Source: Clostridia bacterium
GTDB lineage: Bacteria > Bacillota > Clostridia > Saccharofermentanales > Saccharofermentanaceae
DNA length: 64,000 bases
NCBI GenBank assembly: GCA_024403775.1
Contig: JAKSRE010000017.1
Location: 1 to 64,000, forward strand
Reading direction: 5' to 3'
Below, piece after piece: positions 24,952 to 34,553 of this stretch; the stretch's first letter is position 1, and every line of letters begins with the position of its first letter. A program made the position numbers and the translations under genes. A model generated the notes under the pieces. The model did no database searches. It worked only from the letters and a program-made list of their open reading frames with translations, and was not told the origin of the DNA.

Positions 24952-27665
24952 AGAAGAACGAGAGAACAATTGTTGATGGCGTTGAAGCGTTGGAGACAAC
25001 ACTTGCTCGTATAAGGGAGGCACAGAAAATCTTTGCTACTTATACTCAGGAACAGGTGGACGAGATTTTTAAGGCAGCTGCAATCGCTGCTAACCAGGCA
25101 AGAATTCCTCTTGCTAAGATGGCTGTAGAAGAGACAGGCATGGGTATTGTTGAAGATAAGGTTATCAAGAACAATTACGCAGCTGAGTACATCTACAACG
25201 CCTATAAGGATACCAAGACATGCGGTGTTCTTGAGGAAGACAAGGCTTTTGGTATTAAGAAAATAGCAGATCCAATTGGTGTAATTGGTGCGGTTATTCC
25301 AACTACTAACCCAACATCAACTGCTATATTTAAGACATTGATTGCTCTTAAAACAAGAAATGCAATTATTATCTCACCACATCCACGTGCGAAGAATTCA
25401 ACAATTGCTGCTGCTAAAATCGTTTTGGACGCTGCTGTTAAGGCTGGCGCTCCTGAGGGAATTATTGAATGGATTGATGTTCCAAGTCTTGAGATGACTA
25501 ATATGCTCATGAAGGAGTCAGACATCATTCTTGCTACAGGTGGTCCTGGTATGGTTAAGGCAGCTTACTCAAGTGGTAAACCAGCTCTTGGTGTAGGTGC
25601 AGGTAATACACCAGCTATCATTGATAACACAGCAGATATTGTATTGGCAGTAAGCTCAATTATTCATTCTAAGACTTTTGATAATGGTATGATTTGTGCT
25701 TCAGAGCAGTCAGTTATCGTTCACAAAGATATATATGACGAAGTTAAAAATGAGTTTATTAATCGTGGCTGCTATTTCCTTAATAAGGAAGAGACAGAGA
25801 AGGTTAGAAAAACAATTATTATCAATGGTGCATTAAATGCAAAAATCGTTGGTCAGTCAGCTTGTAAGATTGCGCAGCTTGCTGGTGTTACTGTTCCAGC
25901 AGGAAGTAAGATTCTTATTGGTGAGGTAGAAAGCGTTGATCTCTCAGAGGAGTTTGCTCATGAGAAGCTTTCACCAGTACTTGCAATGTATAAAGCAAAC
26001 GACATCTCTGAAGCATTTGATAAGGCTGAGGTACTTGTTGCAGATGGTGGTTATGGACATACTTCATCAATTTATCTTAATGCAACAACAGAACAGGAAA
26101 AGATCAATGAGTTCGGTAGAAGAATGAAGACTTGCCGTATCCTTGTTAATACACCATCATCACACGGTGGTATTGGTGATCTTTATAACTTCAAACTCGC
26201 ACCTTCTCTCACACTCGGATGCGGTTCATGGGGTGGAAACAGTGTCAGCGAGAACGTAGGCGTTAAGCACCTTATCAATATTAAAACTGTAGCTGAAAGA
26301 AGGGAAAATATGTTGTGGTTTAGAGCTCCAGAGAAAATCTACATCAAGAAGGGCTGCCTGCCAGTTGCTCTTGACGAACTTAAGAACGTAATGGGAAAGA
26401 AGAGAGCATTTATCGTAACAGACTCCTTCTTATATAAGAATGGTTATACAAAGCCAATCGATGATAAACTCGATGAGATGGGAATTGTTCATGAGACATT
26501 CTTCAACGTTGAACCAGACCCTACTTTAGCTAGTGCCAAGACTGGTGCTCAGTTGATGAGTAATTTTCAGCCAGACTGCATTATCGCTTTAGGTGGTGGT
26601 TCTGCTATGGACGCTGCCAAGATCATGTGGGTTCTTTATGAGCATCCAGAGGTAGACTTCATGGATATGGCTATGCGTTTTATGGATATCCGTAAGAGAG
26701 TATACACATTCCCTAAGATGGGTGAGAAGGCTTACTTCATCGCTATCCCAACTTCAGCTGGTACAGGTTCTGAGGTTACACCATTTGCAGTTATCACTGA
26801 TGAGACAAGCGGAGTTAAGTACCCACTTGCTGATTATCAGCTCTTACCAAACATGGCAATCGTTGATACAGATTTCCATATGAGTGCACCTAAGGGACTT
26901 ACAGCTGCTTCAGGTATCGATGCAGTATCACATGCTTTGGAAGCAATCGCTTCTGTTATGGCAACTGATTACACAGATGGTCTTGCACTTAAGGCTTTGC
27001 AGACAATTTTCGAGTATTTACCACGTGCTTATAATGATGGTTTGAACGATGTTGAGGCAAGAGAGAAGATGGCTAATGCGGCTACAATGGCTGGTATGGC
27101 TTTTGCTAATGCTTTCCTTGGTGTATGTCATTCAATGGCACATAAGCTTGGTGCTTTCCACCACATTCCACACGGTGTTGCTAATGCATTGATGCTCGAA
27201 GAAGTTCTCCGTTTCAATTCTTCTGAGACTCCAGTAAAGATGGGTTCTTTCTCACAGTATGATCACCCACACACACTTGCTCGCTATGCAATGGTAGCAG
27301 ATGCACTTAACCTTGGTGGTAAGACAGATGAAGAGAAGTTGGAAAACCTCATTAAGGCTGTTAACGATTTGAAGAAGACTGTTGGAATTAAGGAAACAAT
27401 CAAGGATTATGTTGCTGATGAGAAAGACTTCCTTGACAGACTCGATGCAATGGTTGAGCAGGCATTTGATGATCAGTGTACAGGTGCTAACCCACGTTAT
27501 CCATTAATGAGCGAGATAAAGCAGATGTACCTTAATGCTTACTATGGTGACAAACACTTTACTGAAGTTGAGATGCCAAACACAGTAGTAGCAGAGCCAG
27601 CTGACGATAAGCGTAACTTTAAGCAGCCTTATCGTAGAGCAAAGAGTGGTTTGAATAAGAATTAA
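24948..27665 (+). CDS. adhE: Bifunctional acetaldehyde-CoA / alcohol dehydrogenase
   Basis: A 905-residue fusion that reduces acetyl-CoA to acetaldehyde and then ethanol, using two NADH. The N-terminal aldehyde dehydrogenase half has the catalytic Cys in MICASEQS near residue 247. The C-terminal iron-dependent alcohol dehydrogenase half has GGGSAMDAAKIMW near 550 and the metal site HSMAHKLGAFHHIPHG near 735. The protein usually assembles into spirosomes. GGAGG precedes the start, which overlaps rex. It is the main NADH sink of the operon. The extended C-terminal tail (VVAEPADDKRNFKQPYR) is common in clostridial forms. Confidence 0.97.
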   Translation: MKKNERTIVDGVEALETTLARIREAQKIFATYTQEQVDEIFKAAAIAANQARIPLAKMAVEETGMGIVEDKVIKNNYAAEYIYNAYKDTKTCGVLEEDKAFGIKKIADPIGVIGAVIPTTNPTSTAIFKTLIALKTRNAIIISPHPRAKNSTIAAAKIVLDAAVKAGAPEGIIEWIDVPSLEMTNMLMKESDIILATGGPGMVKAAYSSGKPALGVGAGNTPAIIDNTADIVLAVSSIIHSKTFDNGMICASEQSVIVHKDIYDEVKNEFINRGCYFLNKEETEKVRKTIIINGALNAKIVGQSACKIAQLAGVTVPAGSKILIGEVESVDLSEEFAHEKLSPVLAMYKANDISEAFDKAEVLVADGGYGHTSSIYLNATTEQEKINEFGRRMKTCRILVNTPSSHGGIGDLYNFKLAPSLTLGCGSWGGNSVSENVGVKHLINIKTVAERRENMLWFRAPEKIYIKKGCLPVALDELKNVMGKKRAFIVTDSFLYKNGYTKPIDDKLDEMGIVHETFFNVEPDPTLASAKTGAQLMSNFQPDCIIALGGGSAMDAAKIMWVLYEHPEVDFMDMAMRFMDIRKRVYTFPKMGEKAYFIAIPTSAGTGSEVTPFAVITDETSGVKYPLADYQLLPNMAIVDTDFHMSAPKGLTAASGIDAVSHALEAIASVMATDYTDGLALKALQTIFEYLPRAYNDGLNDVEAREKMANAATMAGMAFANAFLGVCHSMAHKLGAFHHIPHGVANALMLEEVLRFNSSETPVKMGSFSQYDHPHTLARYAMVADALNLGGKTDEEKLENLIKAVNDLKKTVGIKETIKDYVADEKDFLDRLDAMVEQAFDDQCTGANPRYPLMSEIKQMYLNAYYGDKHFTEVEMPNTVVAEPADDKRNFKQPYRRAKSGLNKN

Positions 27666-27680
27666 GGAGGTGCAGGAAAT

Positions 27681-28430
27681 ATGGAATTTGATCGAATTAT
27701 TGCAGTAAGAAATAATAAGACAGTTTATCGCGACGGAGACAAGGTTTATAAGGTTTTTGATAGTAATTACTCAAAGGCAGATGTTCTTAACGAAGCTCTT
27801 AACCAGGCTCGTGTTGAGGAGACAGGACTTAATATTGCCAAGGTTCTTGAAGTTACCATGACAGATGGTAAGTGGATAATCGTATCTGAGTATATCAAGG
27901 GTAAGACACTTGCCCAGCTCATGGAAGAGAATCCTAAGAAGAAAGATGAGTACTTAAACCTTTTCGTAGATTTACAACTTGAGATGCATTCAAAAACTTG
28001 TCCTGGTTTGAATAAGCTTAAGGACAAAATGAATCGTAAGATTAGTGCAACTGATTTAAGTGCAACTGTTAGATATAACTTGCATACAAGACTTGAGTCT
28101 ATGCCTAAGCATAATAAGGTTTGTCATGGTGACTTTAATCCATCAAATATCATTATTGCTGAAGATGGCAGACCATTTATCCTTGACTGGTCACATGCTA
28201 CTCAGGGAAATGCTTCAGCAGATGCTGCAAGAACTTATCTCTTATTCTGGCTTAACGGTGATATTAATGGCGCAAAGAAGTACTTGAATCTCTTCTGCGA
28301 AAAGAGTGATACAGCAATGCAATATGTTCAGAAGTGGATGCCAATCGTTGCAGCTTCTCAGACTGTTAAGGGTAATGAACGTGAACGTGAGTTCCTTAAT
28401 AGTTGGATTGATGTAGTTGATTATCAGTAA
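27681..28430 (+). CDS. APH/choline-kinase-like phosphotransferase
   Basis: A 249-residue kinase-fold protein. The Brenner motif HGDFNPSN near residue 147 supplies the catalytic Asp and Asn, and ILDWSHA near 166 is the metal-binding Asp. The N-lobe is short. It lies 15 bases after adhE with its own AAGGAGG site and 13 bases before a small ferredoxin gene, so it belongs to the hydrogenase operon. The substrate is unknown. Resistance to aminoglycosides is not implied, as many such kinases act on small metabolites or sugars. Confidence 0.85.
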   Translation: MEFDRIIAVRNNKTVYRDGDKVYKVFDSNYSKADVLNEALNQARVEETGLNIAKVLEVTMTDGKWIIVSEYIKGKTLAQLMEENPKKKDEYLNLFVDLQLEMHSKTCPGLNKLKDKMNRKISATDLSATVRYNLHTRLESMPKHNKVCHGDFNPSNIIIAEDGRPFILDWSHATQGNASADAARTYLLFWLNGDINGAKKYLNLFCEKSDTAMQYVQKWMPIVAASQTVKGNEREREFLNSWIDVVDYQ

Positions 28431-28443
28431 GGAGGAAATAAAA

Positions 28444-28686
28444 ATGAAGGTTACAGTTTGTATAGGTTCTTCATGTCATATTAAGGGTTCAAGACAGGTA
28501 GTAGAGCAGCTTCAGTATTTGATTTCAGATGCTAATCTTGACGATAAGGTTGAGCTCGGTGGTACATTTTGCATGGGTAAGTGTCAGAAAGGTGTTTGTG
28601 TAACAATCGATGACAAGTTCTTTTCTGTTACTCCTGAGACAACAAAGGAATTCTTTACTGAGAATATTTTGAATAAGGTGAAATGA
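28444..28686 (+). CDS. Thioredoxin-like [2Fe-2S] ferredoxin, first copy
   Basis: An 80-residue protein of the NuoE/HydC-like thioredoxin-fold ferredoxin type. Four Cys sit in two pairs, CIGSSC near residues 5-10 and CMGKC near 41-45, the pattern that holds a [2Fe-2S] cluster. The start at 28444 follows AAGGAGGAAATAA; an upstream in-frame codon at 28417 lies within the previous gene. It is paralogous to the next gene. It probably moves electrons to or from the hydrogenase proteins. Confidence 0.85.
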   Translation: MKVTVCIGSSCHIKGSRQVVEQLQYLISDANLDDKVELGGTFCMGKCQKGVCVTIDDKFFSVTPETTKEFFTENILNKVK

Positions 28687-28687
28687 G

Positions 28688-28939
28688 ATGAATGTTCAGA
28701 TTTGTGTAGGATCTTCCTGCCATTTGAAAGGATCTGAGAAAATCATTGAACTATTTCAAAAGAGTGTAGCTGAACACAAATTAGAAAACGATGTAACACT
28801 TGCCGGTAGTTTTTGTACTGGCAAGTGCAATCGTATAGGTGTGACTGTCACGATTGAAGATAGTGTTTATACAGGTATTACACCAGAGAATTTTTCGGAT
28901 TTTTTCAATGACAAGATTTTGGGCGCATTAAAGTCCTAA
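28688..28939 (+). CDS. Thioredoxin-like [2Fe-2S] ferredoxin, second copy
   Basis: An 83-residue paralogue of the preceding gene. CVGSSC near residues 5-10 and CTGKC near 42-46 again give a two-plus-two Cys pattern. The start lies one base after the previous stop, indicating coupling. The duplication next to a sensory hydrogenase is a recurring arrangement in clostridia. The partner enzyme is inferred from position. Confidence 0.85.
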   Translation: MNVQICVGSSCHLKGSEKIIELFQKSVAEHKLENDVTLAGSFCTGKCNRIGVTVTIEDSVYTGITPENFSDFFNDKILGALKS

Positions 28940-28951
28940 GGAGTTGATTTT

Positions 28952-30625
28952 ATGGAATGTTTAACACTTAAAAAATCGAATTGTAAAAACTGCTATAAGT
29001 GCATCAGACATTGTCCTGTAAAGTCAATTCGTTTCACGGGTAATCAGGCTTATATTATTGGAAATGAGTGCATAATGTGCGGACAGTGCTTTGTAGTATG
29101 TCCTCAGAATGCAAAGCAGATTGTTGACGAGACTGAGAAGGTAAAAGTTCTTCTTCAGGACAGAGATCCTGTAATAGTAAGTCTTGCTCCATCTTTCATA
29201 GCTAATTATGAAGGTGTTGGAATTGAAGAGATGCGTAAGGCAATCAAAAAGCTTGGATTTGCTGATGTAGAAGAAACCGCTATTGGCGCAACTATTGTAA
29301 AAAGAGAGTATGAGCGTTTGTGTAATGAGGAGAAGCGTGATATTGTAATCACTTCCTGTTGCCACTCTGTTAATTTGTTAATAGAGAAGCACTTCCCACA
29401 TCTTCTTCCATATCTTGCAGATGTTTTGTCACCAATGCAGGCTCATTGCCAGGAGATAAAGAGACGTATTCCTAATGCAAAAACAGTTTTTATTGGACCA
29501 TGTGTTGCAAAAAAGGATGAGGCTGAAAACTTAGGTGACTATGTTGATGCTGTGCTTACATTTGATGAGCTCACAGCATGGTTTAAGAGCGCAGGTATAA
29601 CTCTTGAAGAGAATATGGATAGCTGTAATGAGAGTAAGGCTCGTCTGTTCCCAACAACTGGTGGTGTTCTCAAGACAATGGCACTTGATAATCCTGATTA
29701 TACTTACCTTGCTATCGATGGCACTGAAAACTGTATTGAGGCATTAAAAGACATTGAAGCTGGTGGTTTGAAGAACTGCTTTATCGAGATGTCAGCCTGT
29801 ACTGGAAGCTGCGTTGGTGGTCCTATAATGGAGAAACATCGTCGTTCTCCTGTTAAGGCTTATTCAGCAGTATCCCGTTATGCGGGTAAAGAAGATTTTA
29901 ATGTTATTCAGCCAGTTAATAATGAGATTCGTAAGGAGTTCTCACATGGTTACAATAAGCCAGCTCAGCCAAGTGAATATGAGATAAAGGAAGCACTTCG
30001 TCAGATGGGAAAGGTTAAGCCAGAAGATGAACTTAATTGTGGATCCTGTGGTTATAATACCTGTCGTGAGAAGGCTAAAGCAATCATTCAGGGTAAAGCA
30101 GAAATCTCAATGTGTCTGCCTTTCCTTAAGGATAGAGCAGAGAACTTCAGCGATTATATTACACGTAATACACCAAACGGTATTATCGTACTTAATGATA
30201 AGCTTGAAGTTCAGCAGATTAATACAGCTGCTCTTCGTATTTTGAATTTGCGTTCTCCTTCAGATATTCTTGGTGATCAGGTAGTACGTATTCTTGATCC
30301 ATTGGATTTTATTGAAGTATCTTCTACTGGAAAGGTTGTTAGAGATAAACGTGAATACCTTACTGAGTACGATAAATATGTTGAGAAGACTGTAGTATAC
30401 GATAAGGATTATAGAGTAATACTTTGTATTCTTCGTGATGTTACAACAGAAGAAGTAGCTAGAGAGCAAAAAGAATCTATTAGCCGTCAGACGGTTGATA
30501 TTGCCGATAAGGTAGTTGATAAGCAGATGAGAATTGTTCAGGAGATAGCATCACTTCTTGGTGAGACTGCGGCAGAGACAAAGATAGCATTAACAAAACT
30601 TAAGGAGTCAATCAGCGATGAATAG
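28952..30625 (+). CDS. PAS-containing sensory [FeFe] hydrogenase (HydS-like, group C)
   Basis: A 557-residue protein. Residues 8-52 hold two [4Fe-4S] motifs (CKNCYKCIRHCP and CIMCGQCFVVCP). Residues 70-330 are an [FeFe]-hydrogenase H-cluster domain with diverged motifs: TSCCHS, GPCVAKKDE and SACTGSCVGG. A further Fe-S motif CGSCGYNTC lies near 364, and a PAS domain covers about 400-500, followed by a helical tail. Altered H-cluster loops plus PAS are typical of group C hydrogenases proposed to sense H2 rather than turn it over. The downstream SpoIIE-like phosphatase overlaps it by eight bases and is the likely output partner. No histidine kinase domain is present. Confidence 0.88.
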   Translation: MECLTLKKSNCKNCYKCIRHCPVKSIRFTGNQAYIIGNECIMCGQCFVVCPQNAKQIVDETEKVKVLLQDRDPVIVSLAPSFIANYEGVGIEEMRKAIKKLGFADVEETAIGATIVKREYERLCNEEKRDIVITSCCHSVNLLIEKHFPHLLPYLADVLSPMQAHCQEIKRRIPNAKTVFIGPCVAKKDEAENLGDYVDAVLTFDELTAWFKSAGITLEENMDSCNESKARLFPTTGGVLKTMALDNPDYTYLAIDGTENCIEALKDIEAGGLKNCFIEMSACTGSCVGGPIMEKHRRSPVKAYSAVSRYAGKEDFNVIQPVNNEIRKEFSHGYNKPAQPSEYEIKEALRQMGKVKPEDELNCGSCGYNTCREKAKAIIQGKAEISMCLPFLKDRAENFSDYITRNTPNGIIVLNDKLEVQQINTAALRILNLRSPSDILGDQVVRILDPLDFIEVSSTGKVVRDKREYLTEYDKYVEKTVVYDKDYRVILCILRDVTTEEVAREQKESISRQTVDIADKVVDKQMRIVQEIASLLGETAAETKIALTKLKESISDE

Positions 30626-31790
30626 ACTATGTGCTGATATAGGATATAAGAGCATAAACCATGAGGGAGAACAACTTTGTGGAGATCATGTTGATATCAT
30701 CGAGAGTGGTGAGAATTCAACTGTTGTCGTTCTGGCTGATGGCCTTGGAAGCGGCGTAAAGGCAAGTATTTTGTCTACTCTGACTTCCAAGATTATATCT
30801 ACTATGATGGCTTCTGGTCTCAAGTTAGAGGATTGTGTATCAACAATTGCTGCTACACTTCCTGTCTGTTCAGAACGTGGTGTTGCTTATTCTACTTTTA
30901 CCATTATGCATCTTATAGAGAATGAGACTGTCGAGATTATTCAGTACGATAATCCGAATGTTATCTTCCTAAGAGATGGTGATGTTTATGATTACAATAA
31001 ACAGGAACTCTACATTGATGGCAAGAAGGTTCTTAGATCTGTAGTTAAACTTCAGGAAGGCGATACCCTTATAGCAATGAGTGACGGTTGTCCTCATGCT
31101 GGTATTGGACTTGCTTATAACTTCGGTTGGAAGTGGGAAGATATTGCAGAGTTTATGAGAGGCTTGTCTCTTGTAGGATATACTGCTAAGACCCTTGCAA
31201 CTATGCTTGTGGATCAGTGTAATAAGGAATATGGTTTCCATCCTGGTGATGATGCTACAGCCTGTGTTATGAAGATTCGTAAGAGAGAACCAATGAATAT
31301 TTTATTTGGTCCACCTCGTAACAGAGATGACTGTAATAGAATGATGTCTTTGTTCTTTTCGAAGGAAGGAAAGCATATCGTTTGTGGTGGTACAACTTCA
31401 ACTATTGCTGCAAATTTCCTTCGAAAACCACTTAGAGCAAGCTTGGATTTTGCACAAAGTGATGTACCGCCTATTGCTACTATCGAAGGCGTAGATCTTG
31501 TTACAGAAGGCGTTATTACGATTAATAAGGTTATCGAATATGCCAAAGATGCTCTTGATAAAAATGAGATGTACGAGCATTGGAGTTTTCGTCAGGATGG
31601 CGCTTCTTTGATTTGTCAGCTTTTGTTTGAAGAGGCGACAGATATCAACTTCTATGTAGGAAGAGCAGTAAATCCAGCACATCAAAATCCAGATCTTCCT
31701 ATTACTTTTAATATTAAGATGAACTTGGTTGAAGAATTATCTGAATGCTTAAAACAGATGGGCAAAAGGATTAAGGTTAGTTATTTTTAA
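30618..31790 (+). CDS. SpoIIE-family PP2C phosphatase
   Basis: A 390-residue protein with an N-terminal PP2C/SpoIIE serine phosphatase domain. ADGLGSG near residue 41 and MSDGCPHAG near 154 provide the metal-binding Asp residues. The C-terminal part (about 225-390) is not recognised. The start overlaps the sensory hydrogenase stop by eight bases. Such hydrogenase-phosphatase pairs are known in Firmicute genomes. Inference: the phosphatase relays the hydrogenase's H2 or redox signal to an anti-sigma-antagonist-like partner not seen here. Confidence 0.85.
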   Translation: MNRLCADIGYKSINHEGEQLCGDHVDIIESGENSTVVVLADGLGSGVKASILSTLTSKIISTMMASGLKLEDCVSTIAATLPVCSERGVAYSTFTIMHLIENETVEIIQYDNPNVIFLRDGDVYDYNKQELYIDGKKVLRSVVKLQEGDTLIAMSDGCPHAGIGLAYNFGWKWEDIAEFMRGLSLVGYTAKTLATMLVDQCNKEYGFHPGDDATACVMKIRKREPMNILFGPPRNRDDCNRMMSLFFSKEGKHIVCGGTTSTIAANFLRKPLRASLDFAQSDVPPIATIEGVDLVTEGVITINKVIEYAKDALDKNEMYEHWSFRQDGASLICQLLFEEATDINFYVGRAVNPAHQNPDLPITFNIKMNLVEELSECLKQMGKRIKVSYF

Positions 31791-31802
31791 GGAGGCTTTC
31801 TA

Positions 31803-33227
31803 ATGCACAAGTTTGATACAAACGTTCAACATCTGAAGTATAAAGTACTTCGTGAAGTGGCACGTCTTTCTTGGGCGGATGAGCTTCTTGAGAATATCCT
31901 TGACATTCCTAATCGAATTATTACTGATAAAAAGCCTACAGTGCGTTGCTGTGTATATAAGGAGAAAGCAATTGTTGCTGAGCGTGTTAAAATTGCTATG
32001 AGTGGTAATAAGCTTAATCCTAACGTCATTGAGGTTATTGAGACTGCCTGCGATGAGTGTCCTATGGGTGGTTACGAAGTAACAAATGCTTGTCGTGGAT
32101 GTCTTGCACATCGTTGTATGGACGCATGTAAATTTGGAGCTATCTCTTTCGATAAAAATCACGTTGCATGCATAGATAAAAGTAAATGTAAGGAATGTGG
32201 TGCCTGCGCTAAAGTATGTCCTTATACAGCTATTATCAGTCGTAGAAGACCTTGTGAGAATGCATGTAAGATTAAGGCAATCAGCATGAATGAAGAGAAG
32301 GCGGCTGCTATAGATAACTCTAAGTGTATTGCATGTGGTGCCTGTGTATATCAGTGTCCTTTCGGTGCAATTATGGATAAATCTTATATAATTGACGCTA
32401 TTGATATCATTAAGAAGAGTGAGTCGAATACTAAGTACAAGGTTTATGCTGTTGTTGCTCCATCAATATCAAGCCAGTTCAGATATGCTAAGCTTGGTCA
32501 GGTAATAACAGGACTTAAAGAATTAGGTTTTCACACAGTGGTAGAAGCTGCACTTGGTGCCGACATGGTAGCAGATAGTGAAAGTAAAGAACTGGTAGAA
32601 AAAGGCTTTTTAACAAGCTCATGCTGCCCAGCGTTTGTTCAGTATATTGAGAAAAATTTCCCAGAACTTCTACCTCATGTCTCTCACAATCTTTCTCCAA
32701 TGGCAACAATAGCTAAGTACCTTAAAGATAACGATAAGGGCTGTAAAGTTATATTTATTGGTCCTTGTACTGCAAAGAAGGCCGAAGTTCAAAAGGAGAG
32801 CGTAAAGCCTTATGTTGATGTCGCAATGACATTTGAAGAACTTCAGGCAATGTTTGATTCAAAAGACATTGATATTTCAACTCTTTCTGAGAGTTTTCTT
32901 GAAAATGCTTCTTACTTTGGCAGAATTTTTGCTCGTTCCGGTGGTCTTGCTGATGCGGTAGCTCAAGGTATTCGTGAACATGGTGATACGGAATTTGAAC
33001 TTAAAGCCTGCTCTTGTGATGGAATAGAAGAGTGTAAAATTGCTCTCATGAAGAAGAGTAAAAATGTACTGGATGCAAACTTCATAGAAGGTATGGCCTG
33101 TGTAGGTGGCTGCATTGGAGGTGCAGGATGTCTTACTCATGGAGACAGAAACAAAAGTGAGGTCGATAAATACGGCCGCGAAGCCTTCGAGAAGACCATA
33201 GGAGATGCAATCTCTGTTTTAAAGTAA
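31803..33227 (+). CDS. Monomeric [FeFe] hydrogenase, group B
   Basis: A 474-residue hydrogenase that reduces protons or oxidises H2. The N-terminal region has the group-B hallmark ACRGCLAHRC near residues 97-106 and two ferredoxin motifs (CKECGACAKVCP, CIACGACVYQCP). The H-cluster domain has TSCCPAF near 265, GPCTAKKAE near 313 and the C-terminal MACVGGCIGGAG near 434. AAGGAGG precedes the start, 12 bases after the phosphatase. It closes the operon begun by rex and is followed by a terminator. Electrons probably come from ferredoxin. The maturases HydEFG are not in this window. Confidence 0.92.
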   Translation: MHKFDTNVQHLKYKVLREVARLSWADELLENILDIPNRIITDKKPTVRCCVYKEKAIVAERVKIAMSGNKLNPNVIEVIETACDECPMGGYEVTNACRGCLAHRCMDACKFGAISFDKNHVACIDKSKCKECGACAKVCPYTAIISRRRPCENACKIKAISMNEEKAAAIDNSKCIACGACVYQCPFGAIMDKSYIIDAIDIIKKSESNTKYKVYAVVAPSISSQFRYAKLGQVITGLKELGFHTVVEAALGADMVADSESKELVEKGFLTSSCCPAFVQYIEKNFPELLPHVSHNLSPMATIAKYLKDNDKGCKVIFIGPCTAKKAEVQKESVKPYVDVAMTFEELQAMFDSKDIDISTLSESFLENASYFGRIFARSGGLADAVAQGIREHGDTEFELKACSCDGIEECKIALMKKSKNVLDANFIEGMACVGGCIGGAGCLTHGDRNKSEVDKYGREAFEKTIGDAISVLK

Positions 33228-33255
33228 ATTCTACTTGCGATAATCACTATATATG

Positions 33256-33288
33256 AGAGGATGTATGAAAATGCATCCTCTTATTTTA
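33256..33288 (+). terminator. Terminator closing the rex-hydrogenase operon
   Basis: GAGGATG pairs with CATCCTC around a short loop, followed by TTATTTTAT. The remaining gap to 33477 is AT-rich and shows no other recognisable feature. Confidence 0.75.
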
Positions 33289-33477
33289 TAGATATAAATC
33301 TATGTATTGGCTCGGAACTCAAGTCGTGAGAATCAAATTGATAAGTAACACTGTATATTATTCTACAAGTGTATTATTTGTATTATCGAACGGCAAGAAC
33401 TATATTAACAATTCGTTTATTCAATAATCCCAGTACAGGTGATAGAATGGGTTTATAGAAAGTTTAAGGAAGTACCT

Positions 33478-34455
33478 ATGTCTTTTAAAATACGTGATAA
33501 GGATATAACGAAGATTAAAGCTGATGCAATTGTTTTTAGTGCGAATCCAAAACCAGTATGTGGTGATGGAATGGATGCCGCTATCTATGAAGCAGCAGGC
33601 TATGATGATTTAATTGAAGCACGCAAAGCGATTGGAAGAATTAACAGAGGGGATGCAGCTGCAACTTCTGCATTTAATCTTGATGCCAAAATTCTTATTC
33701 ACACAGTAGGTCCAGTCTGGGACGGTGGAGACCAAGGAGAGTTTGATATCCTAAGATCCTGCTATGATAAGTCTTTGAATCTTGCAAAGATCTCAGGATG
33801 TAAAAGTATTGCTTTCCCACTTATATCAACAGGCGTATATGGTTTTCCTAAGGAGAAAGCGCTCGAGATAGCGTCTCAGGCATTTGAAGATTTTCAGGCA
33901 GAAAATGATATGGATATATACCTGGTAGTTTTGAATCGCAAGAATTTTGTTCCGTCAGGTAATTTCATTTTCGTAAAAGAATATCTGGAAGAAGCCCGTA
34001 ATATGAGAAATAGAAGAAATTTTGTTAGCGGAGTCTACGAAGAAAAGGCAGTTATTTCTTCTTTGCCATCTAAAAAGAAACTACTTGATGTAACAGGTTA
34101 TACAAAAGGTAAGCAGAAGACTTTCCAGGAACGTTTCTTTGAACTTGTTGATGAGCGTAAACTTACAGGACCAGAAGTATATAAAGATTATGTGTCAAAG
34201 CAGGTATATTCCAAAATTTTATGTGATAAAGACTGTAAGCCTAATAAGAAGACGATTATTCTTCTTTCCATGTCACTTAAACTAAGTCTTGAAGAATTAT
34301 TAGATCTTCTGGAACGAGCTGGCTACGCCTTAAGTATGAGTAACGAATTTGATATGGTAATAAGAGCCTGTTTTATAAATGGTGAATATTCAATAAATGA
34401 ACTTAATAAGTATCTGTTTGCCTTAAATCTTGGAGATATAGATTCAGTAAAGTAG
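33478..34455 (+). CDS. Macro domain protein with C-terminal HTH-like domain
   Basis: A 325-residue protein. Residues 5-170 form a macro domain (ADP-ribose or O-acetyl-ADP-ribose binding/hydrolysis): SANPKPVCGDGMDAAIYEAAG carries the conserved Asn and glycine-rich loop, and FPLISTGVYGFP the second loop. Residues 225-320 form a helical domain (TGPEVYKDYVSK, ILLSMSLKLSLEELLDLLERAGY) resembling XRE-like HTH units. The start at 33478 is preferred over GTG at 33439 because AAGGAAG precedes it. A paralogue lies at 50668. It heads a cluster with SseB-like and ADP-ribosylglycohydrolase genes, so a role in ADP-ribose turnover is inferred. Confidence 0.82.
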   Translation: MSFKIRDKDITKIKADAIVFSANPKPVCGDGMDAAIYEAAGYDDLIEARKAIGRINRGDAAATSAFNLDAKILIHTVGPVWDGGDQGEFDILRSCYDKSLNLAKISGCKSIAFPLISTGVYGFPKEKALEIASQAFEDFQAENDMDIYLVVLNRKNFVPSGNFIFVKEYLEEARNMRNRRNFVSGVYEEKAVISSLPSKKKLLDVTGYTKGKQKTFQERFFELVDERKLTGPEVYKDYVSKQVYSKILCDKDCKPNKKTIILLSMSLKLSLEELLDLLERAGYALSMSNEFDMVIRACFINGEYSINELNKYLFALNLGDIDSVK

Positions 34456-34553
34456 TTTCAATTTTGCTCTCTATAAAATGTCCACGCACAATTGACCAAA
34501 ACCTCCTTTATTTTGTTTATCATCTAGACATAACAAAAAAGGAGGAAAAAGAG

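Noticed and set aside
27681-28430. Aminoglycoside resistance gene
   Set aside because: Only the general APH fold motifs are present, and the gene is embedded in a metabolic operon, so resistance is not supported.
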